64,000 nt of DNA from Calliopum simillimum (lineage: Eukaryota; Arthropoda; Insecta; Diptera; Lauxaniidae). The first letter of the stretch is position 1. Every line of letters starts with the position of its first letter. The position numbers and the translations under genes are program-made. The stretch covers positions 54,806,028-54,870,027 of the forward strand of contig OX638372.1 in NCBI GenBank assembly GCA_951812925.1, given 5' to 3'. Positions 10,876 through 20,906 of the stretch are shown piece after piece. The notes under the pieces are model-generated. The model was not told the DNA's origin. It worked only from the letters and a program-made list of their open reading frames with translations, and did not search any database.

Positions 10876-11358
10876 CCCCATTTGACATCTTTTCTTAACT
10901 TGCGATAAGTGCACTAAGAAATTTTCCATTGCATTTACACAGTGAATTTTTTGAGAAATTTCGTCGAGTGTTTATACTCTTCTCAAGATAAAGTATTTAC
11001 AATCGTAGATATTTTAAGAGTGGAAATTCCACACACAGTAAGGACACTTTTTTCTTTAAGTTTTCGCCAAAAAACAACTAGACAGCTCAAGTTAAAAAAA
11101 AAGATAAACATGGATAAAGCAATCTGAAGATCTGTGTGTAGGTTATAGAAAAACCGACGCAAGTTGGAAACCCTTGAATTATTTTCAAACATATGCTTTA
11201 CAATTAGGTAATAAGCTTTACAATTGCCATACAAAAGTTTTTAATTTGTCATATTCGCGCTTTGAATGTCATGTTGAAAAATTGGAGGATAAATTCTTGC
11301 AACAAGTGCCAAATTATTGCCGATAAGCTTATTTTGCAGTGAATATTTGGCCAACCAC
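10876..11358. other. Intergenic, no feature seen
   Basis: No open frame with protein character and no clear repeat was found between the family L foldback and the hairpin at 11359. Confidence 0.4.
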
Positions 11359-11479
11359 GTGCGAACTCACACGACGGGCATGGGCACGTCCAATTTCTAG
11401 GCAAGCGGAGGGAAGTGGTGCTTTCATTTCCCTCCGTTTGCCTACAAATTGTGCCCGTGCCCGTCGTGTGAGTTCGTAC
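11359..11479. mobile_element. 121-bp hairpin with GC-rich arms
   Basis: The left arm GTGCGAACTCACACGACGGG is mirrored by CCCGTCGTGTGAGTTCGTAC. The mirror continues through GGGCACGTCCAATTTCTAGG against CCTACAAATTGTGCCC, and GGAGGGAA against TTCCCTCC. The loop is only about 15 bp. The pairing is close to complete over the full length, and the GC content is high for this window. Confidence 0.75.
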
Positions 11480-11784
11480 CACGAAGTCTGAAAAAATTTC
11501 TCGAGAATGTTTATTTAAGATGAAATATAACTTCATCTGGCAACACTAATTAAAAGGTCAGATACAGCGAAATTTGACATTTGGATTGCGTTGCCACACT
11601 GTGGGTGCTTCTTCGCATTCGGAGAAATTTTAAATGCTCATGAGTTTTTATATTAGGATTTTCTCTATAAAAATGAACGTTCTTTATTAATTCCAGAAAG
11701 TTATTGAAATAAAGTTTTAAAAAAAAAAAATTTTTATGAGATCATAAATTTCATAACTAGAAAAAAATGTTCTAACTTATACGT

Positions 11785-12172
11785 TAGGCTGGGTCAAATT
11801 TTTTTGCGGCAATGATTATAGCAACAAAAAAATCTACGAACAATTTTAAAAACTTTGCCCAAGAAACCATGGGTCTAAAATCAATATCGAGCCGCCGTAA
11901 TTTGCGTTGAAGTTGAGATGTACAATACAAAAAAAGAAAAAAATCAAATACTTTTAATAATTTTATATGAAACAAGAATAAAAAAATTTGAACTATTTTT
12001 TTTTATTGTATATTAAAGTAGTACATCAAAAGTTAAACGCAATTTACGGTGGCTCGATATTGATTTTAGACCCATGGTTTCTTGGGCAAAGTTTTTTAGA
12101 ATTTTCCATAGATTTTTTTGTTGCTATACTTTTTGCCAATTTTTTGCTTCCCAAACAAATTGACCCGGCCTA
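11785..12172. mobile_element. hAT-like foldback MITE (388 bp)
   Basis: Ends TAGGCTGGGTCAAATTT and AAATTGACCCGGCCTA are inverted. Internal mirrored blocks include AACCATGGGTCTAAAATCAA and TTGATTTTAGACCCATGGTT. Flanks TTATACGT (left) and GTATACGT (right) look like an 8-bp target duplication with one mismatch. Together with the TAG start this suggests hAT. Confidence 0.65.
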
Positions 12173-12289
12173 GTATACGTATCTATATAAAAATCAATTC
12201 CGTGCGTTAGTCTATCTAAAACTCAAAAATGGCTCGAGCGATTTGAACAATTTTTTGTTTGCCTCAATGCTGAGGTGGTTTAGGAAAAA

Positions 12290-13080
12290 AAAATTAATAA
12301 AGGTGCTTCATAAGGCTGGCTCTTATGAATAAATATGTTTTTAATTAAATTAACATATTAAAGATGATATGTTAATTTAATTAAATTAAATTAAACTAAC
12401 TAAAAGGCACTGCAAGGGCTATATAAGTTTTATTTAGAGTGGCCCTTATAAAAAATGCAGTTTAAATAGCATTTTCTCCAAGACCGCTTAATTGATTCAC
12501 GTGAAATTTACACTACATCATCTTTAAATTATGTAAAAGGCATAACAAGGGCTTGATAAATTTTAGTAAGGGTAAATGTTTAGGGTGGTTCTCATAAAAA
12601 GATTTTTAAAATTACATTTTCTCGTTAGGGTGGTCCTCATACACATGGAATTTACATCACGTAGCCTTTATAGGCTTCAAAAAATGTTAAATAGGTTTTA
12701 TGAAAAAGTGTGCTTTCTTTGAATTTCCATAGATTTTTCCGCAAGAAGTCGTACTTACTAGTCGTGTCTTTTGCCATATTCGTCTATTAAATTCATATTA
12801 ATGTGAACGTTCAATAACAAAATAAGTAGAAAAAACTTTTTAGCTTTTTAAATTCCCAATATCTAACTTCTCTCATTATTTCAAAATTGAGGATAAATAG
12901 ACAGTCTTTTGGTGGCAACACTGTATTTATGCATGATAAAAATTGAATAGAAATTGAATTGAATCGCTTGCTTGAAGTTTGGATCTCTTGGTATTTGACG
13001 CTCGGTACGTGTGGTCGGTCGAATTTGTTCGGTACAAAAAATACCAACATCAAAATTGAAAAAAAAAAGATTACTAACCT
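12290..13080. other. Degenerate repeat-derived intergenic DNA
   Basis: Sequence around 12290-12680 shares phrases (CTCATAAAAA, GTGAAATTTACAC, AGGGTGGTTCTC and similar) with 59580-59760, so both are diverged copies of one dispersed repeat. Nothing coding was recognised to 13080. Confidence 0.4.
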
Positions 13081-13890
13081 GTTGTTGTTTTTGTCATCAT
13101 CTCTATACGTACGGAAAAAATTAGCATTAAATTAAAATTCGCGTAAAAGTTTTGTTTCTTTTTTTCGTTTTCATATTAAATTTAAACAATTTTATGATAA
13201 CGAAATCAACAAAATTAAAGTGATAACAACGGAATTCATTGGAATACACACAGCACTGTATATGCAGATTAATTTCAAAGAAATCGGTTCTCTACACAGC
13301 ATCCAGCCACATATTTTTTGTAAAACCTACCAATATATGAACCTACATACATACCTTACCTTATCTACCTACAAATGGTAGTCATTCATATTTGCTATGA
13401 GCAACATTGACTGGCAACAACGTCATTCATTGTCGTCATTATTGCTGTGATTACCAAAAATGTTAATAAGGAAACACGATTCCATCCATCCAAGTTTGGA
13501 GGAACAACAAAACAATAATCTTACAAGTAGGAACTGCTGGCTACAGCATCAATAAAGACAAAACATTTCAATGTGATATCTTGCTAAGCAATTGGTAGTA
13601 CAGAAGCAAGTAGGAATAGCATCTTGGTAACACCCCAGTTCCGGGAACTCGACGAAATTTGTTGCTCGTGTTTACACTAGCTTAGTTGGAGATAACTACA
13701 TAACTAACGTCCGTGTTACTTATTGATTACACTGTGCAGCATATTTAAATAATTTTTCATTTTAACTATTAATAAATACAGTGATATATCTTAGCGACTT
13801 CGCTATTAATCTGCCCATAAAACCGTTAATACTGAAGCTTATGGGTTGAATTTTATATTGAGTTTTTTTCTTATTTATTGAACTATCAGA
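13081..13890. other. Low-repeat stretch resembling untranslated sequence
   Basis: Not inverted-repeat derived and of more mixed composition than its neighbours, with CAACAACGTCATTC and similar phrases. A short frame opens at 13460 (MLIRKHDSIHP, 31 codons). No exon or promoter could be supported. Confidence 0.25.
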
Positions 13891-13971
13891 TGATATTTAG
13901 GGGACATTCGCCTTTGTAATTGAAAACAAAAAAACACTTTTTAAAAATTTTATTATGAAAAAACTATTATA

Positions 13972-16626
13972 GCCCAAGAAAATAAGACGAAAAAATAGCT
14001 GCTGTGCGAAATAATTCCAAGTGGATGTTTTTCACCGCAATTGTCTCTATTTACGCATGATTAACAAAGTGTGAAAAGTCCATTGCAAAGTCGTGTGCGC
14101 ATAAAAAGTTATTCGGGCTCAAAGGTCGCTAAAATCAGTTTATCAGCAAATATCTCGCTAATGCCAATTTTTACAGAAAAATTTTGGTCTTCAATTTTGT
14201 AGCACAGAAAATTTCCTTCAAAAGTACGTCAAAAATGTTTTCGTACGACTTACAGTTTGGGAGATCACCCAATTTAAAAGTTGTGAACAGTTATGATACG
14301 AAATGCTACGTATAAGTTCATATTAAAATATCTTACTTTTTAAATTGCGATAACTCATCAATAAGGAGCCATGGAAACAAAATTAAAATGCCGTTTAAAA
14401 GATAATTTAATTTTCTATATACCGTAAAAAATTTTTTTTTCGAACGGCTCATGACCTTAACAATATTCTAGAATAACCGTTCAGGCTTCAAAATTACTGG
14501 TTTTTTAAAGATATCTCCGAATTGGTAAGTACTACGATAAAAAGTAAATGGACCAATTTTGTAGAGAATTACAAGATGTACAAAAAGTAAGCGATATGTG
14601 TACACATAGAAGTAAACGTATAGAAGATATTCAATAAAAACCAGTTTTTTGTCATTTTAAGGGTTTTTTGGAATATCTTCTAAACGGTTACTTCTATGTA
14701 TACTAGAGTGATCCAAAATCCGAAAGTGTTAAAAAGTCAAGGTGCGCGCGACTTTTCTGAATCCTTTGATCCTGTTGATTACAAAAAGTGCTTTGGAACC
14801 AAAAAAAAAAAATTGCGTTTAGATATTCCGCAACGAGCGTGAAGGTACTTTTTTAGGATTTTTTGAGTTTTTGAGTACTTTTTTTAGTTTAAACGCTATA
14901 TCTTTTTAACCAGATAAGGTATTTGCAAAAATTAAATTGCATTTTTGTAAGAATATTTTGAGTCGAATTCTGCATCAATAATAATAAATCTAATCTTTCG
15001 CACTTTTTTTAGCAGCACTTTAAACTTCAAAATTTGTTAATTTTTTGAGGTGTTTGCTCTTTCAAGAACCGATTTTTTTCTTATTTTGCTCTAGAAAAAT
15101 TTTTTATTTTTATGCATTATTTTATCTTTAAAATAATTTCAACAACTAAGCTTTTAGTAACAGTTTTACTCACTAAAAACAATTAAGTATAATTATGTTC
15201 AATTAAAAAAAAAATTAATTTTAATGTTTTCAAGACATTGAAATAAGATATCTTAATGGGATGACGTAAGGTACCACTTTTTTCTTATAAATTCATTAGT
15301 TCCTAATCTTCTGAGTAAAACAACATTCTTCGCAATATCGAAACCTTGGCAGTTCATGTTATTTTTGGCAAAATAGATTAACAGATTGTTTTCATAGATT
15401 TTCTAAGGAAACTAAAAAAATAAATAAATCAAAAAAAAAAAAAACTAAAATAGCTATTTTGGATGTATTTGTTGATGCTGATTCCGAATTTGGTCTCAAA
15501 ATTGCTGTATCTTATACGGTTAAGGAGATATTTTTACATAAAAGTATAAGAAACACCGTTTTTGCTCTTTTTAAAGTGATATTACAAGTCAAGGTTACTC
15601 ACAGCCACAAAAAGATGTATAGTGGTTAAAAGTGCCAGTCTGATTCTTTAAAATTCCATTTAAATTATACCGATATCTTTTTTATCTCCTGAGTTATCCT
15701 AACCTAAAAAGCTGAAAAAGTCCAAAAAACACGTTTTTTGTTATTTCTGCTTACGATATTTCGGAGGAACAAAGAAATATCGATACAATTTAAATTGGGT
15801 TTTGAAGAAAAAGTCTGTCACTTTTAACTTGCATACCAGGCTGAAAGTTACCATGTTGTGATATAACAGCTTCAAAAATAGCAAAAACGGTGTTTTTTTA
15901 CATTTTTAGGTTAGGATATCTCTAAAACCGTATGAGGCAGAGAAATTCTGAGACCGGATTTAGAATCTTCATGAACGCATACATCGCAAATAGCTATTGT
16001 TGTTTCAGTTTTACCCTGAAAATTTTAAACTCAAAGTTTTTTTTCTGGCCAAATTTGATTACACTTTACGGTTTTTAGTAAGTAAAGTGAAGCTTATGGA
16101 TTAGTTGTTGATGTCGGTTGATAGATAAATTAATGCCTAAAAAAATAATAATATAAAAAAAATTTGCTAGAGCAAAATATGAAAAAAATTGGTACTTGAA
16201 TGTGCAAACACCTCAAAAAATTAACAAATTTTTAAGTTTAAAGTGCCGCTAAAAAAAATTGGGAAAGACTAGATTTATTATTATTGATGCAGAATTTGGC
16301 TCAAAATATTCTTACAATTTAATTTTTGCAAATACCTTATCTGGTTAAAAAGATATAGCGTTTAAATTAAAAAAAGTACTCGAAAATTCCTAAAAAAGTA
16401 CCTTCAAGGTCGTTGCGGAATATCTAAACCCCATTTTTTTTTGGTTCCAAAGCACATTTTGTAATCAGCAGGAACCAAGGATTCAGAAAAGTCGCTCGCA
16501 CCTTGACTTTTTAACACTTTTGGTTTTTCCGTACAAAATTTGGACCACTCTTATGTGTACACATATTGCTTACTTTTTGTACATCTTGTAATTCTCTACA
16601 AAATTGGTCCCCTTACTTTTTATCAA
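13972..16626. mobile_element. Family B foldback copy 1, nested in C and truncated
   Basis: Starts at TA|GCCCAAGAAAATAAGACG, the same end as copies at 47933 and 50454, and runs to 14703. It resumes after the family A insertion at 16561 with ACATATTGCTTACTTTTTG and breaks off near ACTTTTTATCA. Most of the right arm is missing compared with the copy at 47933-49271. Confidence 0.75.
14704..16552. mobile_element. hAT-like foldback (family A) copy 1, nested in B
   Basis: 1849 bp with long inverted arms (for example AAAAAGTCAAGGTGCGCGCG at the left and its diverged complement near 16490). The left end is TAGAGTGATCCAAAA and the right end is GGACCACTCTT. The flanks ATGTATAC (14696-14703) and ATGTGTAC (16553-16560) are an 8-bp duplication with one mismatch. 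An uninterrupted family B copy reads ATGTATACACATATTG at about 48658, giving the empty site. No open frames. Confidence 0.85.
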
Positions 16627-16703
16627 TAAATGTGATAGTTTTTTCATAATAAAATTTTTAAAAGTGTTTTTTCTTTTCAATTACAAAGGCGAATGTCCCC
16701 TTA

Positions 16704-18159
16704 ATAGCCTTATTATGCATTACGAAAAGAACAAAGTCTTTGAAAGTCCATCGTTGATATCAATTGGTTAAAACTTTCTGGACTTATTTCATTTAGCTCA
16801 AAAAATAAAATTTGTAAACAAAAATTTCAATTCATGTCTTAACATTAAGGATGTAAGCAATTGAAAATCAGTTACTCGGTTCGTCTTACATGATAAGGCT
16901 ATAATTTAAGTGCTGAAACGAATCATGGAAAATTTTTATTGCTAAAAAATTTTGCAAAACTCGATTTTTTCGATTTTAATTAAGTCAGGTGGGTATTGAT
17001 TTTATTAGAAGTTTAAGAAACATTGGATTTCTTCTAGCCAACATATCAATAATGCGTTTTGTTATGTTTGTCCACAAACCTTAGCCAGAACTAGCCATAA
17101 CTTCCATAAGGCTTTTTTTGGTTTGGTTGGTACTCATAAATTGCGTAAAATAAGATGACCATTTGGTTATGATTTTAGTGGTTTTTAGCATGATGGGAAG
17201 TGCTATTGTGTAGTGGTGCGTTTCTAAAAGCATAATTTTAACAAATTTTGTTCGAGCAGAGGTCTTCTTCCTTTTGAGTGTTATCCATTTGATTCATAAA
17301 AGTAAGATGCCAAGTGATCAACTTAATATTATTCATATTATTTTGCCATTTTAAGTGTTCTGGTAAACTTAGCCAATTTTTTCAAGTCTTTATGGCTTTA
17401 AATCTGTGAAATCCAACTCCTATGCCCGCGGGCACTTTAGCGTTTGTGCTTTCCTCCTTTTCGAAATAGGTTAGAACATGAAAATTGGTTAAGAAATGTC
17501 CTAGTTATGGACGTTTTATGAGTTTATTGAGGAAATATGCGTTAACTTCATGTTTTTAAATGTTCAAAAAACTTCTAAACTGGTTCATATAAAAGGTTAT
17601 TTGTTTTCTTCCATATATACATATATTTTGGAATCTCAAAAATGCAGGTAATGGAGCATTTTTTGTAATTTTAGTACTTAAATAGTTCTAAATTTAGTAC
17701 TTTTCGAAAAAATGTACATTGTGCTTATAGTTTCGATTCCTTTCCAAAAATGGTCGGAACATGAAAATTGGTTAAGAAATGTCCAAATTATGGACAATTA
17801 TGTCAAAAGAATGTTTGTCACAATTTACTAATTTTTCCATTTTTTGTACTTCTCCAAAATCCGCAAAAAAAATCGCAAAATTTGTTTTGTGCTAGTTTTA
17901 TTGCTTTGACATAGAACGGAATAATATACCATATACGAAATCTGTTTTTTGAACTTGAACAGGAATTTTGACCACTTCGAACTCCTGTGTAGATGCACAA
18001 TACTTTAATGACGACAGTTACCTATGTAACATTTCAAAAAAGTTAAAAAGTAATGAATTATACAATTTAAAAGTCAAATTTGACATTGCTTTATGTTCAA
18101 AATTAGTGGTACGCAAAACTACGGCTCTTTTGTGGAATTGCCCTAGATTAGTATATTTT
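16704..18159. other. Intergenic DNA with a diverged direct repeat
   Basis: The phrase AACATGAAAATTGGTTAAGA followed by AATGTCC occurs near 17475 and 17759, so part of this stretch is duplicated. No gene, splice-site cluster or foldback was recognised. Confidence 0.4.
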
Positions 18160-18285
18160 ATTTTTAAACTGCATCCAAGGTACACCATGCAAGTGCACTG
18201 GGTGAACTCAAAAAAGAGGGCGTGGCACCTCCCATATAAGCAAAATTTTCAAAATACTGCAGTGTAGGGTATTTATTTTTTGGCC
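18160..18285. repeat. Solo unit of the 140-bp GGCGTGGC repeat (family Q)
   Basis: Contains AAAGAGGGCGTGGCACCTCC, then GCAGTGTAGGGTATTTA and TTTGGCCAGGCC. This is the inverse of the start of the array at 29923, so it marks a shared element end. Confidence 0.65.
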
Positions 18286-18639
18286 AGGCCAAAAGTTTCA
18301 CCCTTACTAATTTTTTTTTTCAGAAGTTTGTGTTTTTGTAAGAGAGCAGGCAAATTAAATATAATCATGTTATTTTGTCTTTCGCGATATACTTTCGAAC
18401 GCTGAAACCGAATCTGGCATCAGAGTCACTATATCTTATATGGTTTCCGAGATATCCTACCCCAAGTGTTCAAAAATACGATTTTTGAGGTTGTATAAAA
18501 GCCGCACAAAATTATTTTGCTCTTTTCTATTGAATGCAACATTTAGTACTGTTCTTCGTCTTCAAAATGAGCTACAAACAGGTCTTGTGTTATTTTTCTT
18601 TAAAAAGTTATACTCTCTTTAAATGATATATGAAAGTAT

Positions 18640-19445
18640 GAAAATCACACCGTAAAAAATGTGAATTCATATTGAGAAAATATAAATTGATAATGAGTAA
18701 AATGATAATGAGAATATGTAAATTGATATTAAGAAAATAAAAATTAATAATGAGAAGATATAAATTCATAATGAGAATATGTAAAATCAAAATGAGAATA
18801 TAAAAATTCAAAATGAGAAGCTGTTCTTTTGTGAATTAAAGTTCAAAATATCTACTCTCCAGCACTCATGTTGTTAAATGCAACCGCATCTGCAAAAAAC
18901 GTAGTTGAGTGTTGTACAGCTCTCCATTATTGCAGCCGCTGCTCGCACAAATCGGGGGCATTATCAGTGGGTATATGAAGATTCCGCTTGACATTCATCC
19001 TAATTTTATCACAAATGTTCCCAGTAGGGATGAGCATAGGCGAATAAGGACCCAGACTATTGTTATCGCTACTCCTGCCGAATGCTCCACCACTGCTGCG
19101 CCTATGTTCTAATGATTTGGGGCGTTATTGCAAACTATGTATAACTAAGTTACGTGCGTTATTGTCTCTTTCTCGCCATCGCTCTATGACTATTCCAATC
19201 CCATTATCAATTTTTATTTTCTCAATAAGAATTTCCACTTCTCGTTATCAATTTATAGGTTCCCATTATCATTTTACTATTTCTCATTATCAATTTATAT
19301 TTTCTCAATATGAATTAACATTTCTCATTATTAATTTAAAGATTCTCACTATAAATTTACATTTCTCATTATCAATTTATACTTTCTCAATATGAATTTA
19401 CAATTCTCAATATCCATTTATATATTCTCATTATAAGTTCATTAC
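18640..19445. repeat. Inverted pair of 18-20 bp tandem arrays
   Basis: Left array (18640-18825) repeats GAGAATATAAATTGATAAT-type units. The right array (19200-19445, continuing at 19873-19940) repeats the inverse, TTCTCATTATCAATTTATA. They enclose a more unique 370-bp centre (18836-19200) with short frames. Plus-strand open frames over the right array are repeat artefacts. Confidence 0.75.
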
Positions 19446-19464
19446 AATTTTACACATTCACATT

Positions 19465-19872
19465 AGGGGTATTCACGATCTGGAGTAACGTCCTGAGTAA
19501 CAGAGTAATAGGGTAACAGTGCACAACCCCAACAACAAAATATATGTATGTTACTCTTTTACCCTTTTAGACAAGCTATTTTCTAGTGTAAAATAATTTT
19601 ACACTTTTGCCTTTTTTTACTATTTCTATTTCTATAGAAACGTTTGAACTTGTTTACTATTGAGGGACAATTTTAGTTCATCAAAAATAAAAATTAGAAT
19701 GAGAACAAAATATTCTTTTAAAAATTTTTTTTTTTGTTGTCAGTTGAAATTATTTTGATATACAAAAAAAAAAATGTACGTGCAAAAGTGTTAAGTATGC
19801 TCTCAATTCAGAGTTACCAAGTGCACTTTTACCCTGTTACTCAGCTCGTTACTCCAGATTGTGAATAACTCT
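19465..19872. mobile_element. Foldback MITE inserted in the tandem array (family G)
   Basis: Ends AGGGGTATTCACGATCTGGA and TCCAGATTGTGAATAACTCT are inverted repeats, followed inward by AGTAACG and CGTTACT. The tandem array continues on both sides. Internal mirrored parts include GGGTAACAGTGCAC and GTGCACTTTTACCCTGTTAC. Confidence 0.75.
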
Positions 19873-20803
19873 ATTATGATTTTATACTTTCTCATTATGA
19901 TTTTACACTTTCTCATTTTGAGCTTGAAAAAGTGTAGATTATAAGAAGATAGAAACACCTGGCGGAAAAATACCCGTCTGGAGCGGCAAATGGATGGGCA
20001 TTATGTTGAAATATGCAAAAATCCATCCTTTGTATCCGGGATATAGAGTTGTTGGATTGTTATTCTCAAATATAAACGCTCTTTAAGATTACTTATACAT
20101 ACAAACATATTTGTTGCACAGTGTAATTAGTAACTTTTTAATTTTAATGCAATATAAAACCGCAAAGTTTTCAAAGAACTCGCTGCTTATTATATGATAC
20201 ACCTGTGATTTGCGAAAAAACAGTAATGTCTTTCAATCGCTAGAATGTAATCTATTCTGAGTAAAAATACATCCTAAAATTATTTTTAAACGCGTTACAC
20301 AAATAATAACTGTTTTTTTTTATGGCCTCTGCGTAGTTTTATTTCTTATCAATTTTGTAGAAATCAAAGCAATGCAATACTTACACTTGAATACGAGAAA
20401 AACAACTTAACGCCAAGGCATCATTTCAATCTCTTTGTATTCGTAAATGTCGCACTTATCAATTTCAGAGGATCTATATTTATATTTGTTTGCAGTTAAA
20501 AATAAAGCTCTGAGGATAGTGAACTTAAAGTTTTTTTATATCAAGTAAATAAACGGCCTTTTCTGGCCGAAAGAAAACAAACTGAAAATGAAACTCCATT
20601 CTGTGACTATCAATATATCCGTAAAGTGAAGAAGTAACTGATCAGAGACAAGTTTATACTTATTAAAAGTAACTGTGCCGCCGCTATATAACAACAGCGT
20701 GTGATTTGTTATGCAGTTTGTGTTTGAATAATTTGTACATTGTTTGGCTGGCATTCCGTCGCAGCACGTTGGAATTGTTGTAATTTATTTCGTATTAAAA
20801 TTT

Positions 20804-20866
20804 ATGCAAACCTTGTTGGTGCCATCGTTGCCAATTGCCAAGTTATCTGTGCAGCCCCACGAATAA
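20804..20866 (+). promoter_or_regulatory. Upstream ORF in the dome 5' UTR
   Basis: An ATG opens a 20-codon frame (MQTLLVPSLPIAKLSVQPHE) whose TAA ends 5 nt before the dome start codon. A ribosome that translates it would need to reinitiate almost at once, so it would be expected to dampen dome translation. It lies on the same predicted exon as the dome start. Confidence 0.5.
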
Positions 20867-20871
20867 GCAGA

Positions 20872-20906
20872 ATGCAGCGAATTTTGGGTCACTCAATGGA
20901 ATTCGG
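20872..20906 (+). CDS. dome: dome coding exon 1 (start codon)
   Basis: ATG then MQRILGHSMEF plus two bases of the next codon; donor TTCGG|GTAAGT is near consensus. The phase (2) is exactly what the next exon needs, and the joined N-terminus is a good signal peptide. The preceding 130 bp are unusually GC-rich and non-repetitive, as expected for a 5' UTR. Confidence 0.85.

Larger units (their letters stand above)
13900..16700. mobile_element. Three-level nested foldback cluster, outer element (family C)
   Basis: Outer terminal repeats GGGGACATTCGCCTTTG and CAAAGGCGAATGTCCCC are exact, with TTA on both outer sides as target duplication. The outer arms are only about 70 bp (13900-13970 and 16628-16700). 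Everything between is later insertion. Confidence 0.85.

Noticed and set aside
13460..13552. Short frame MLIRKHDSIHP as an upstream dome exon
   Set aside because: Its only donor (ACAA|GTAGGA) is in the wrong phase; joining it to exon 2 gives an early stop.
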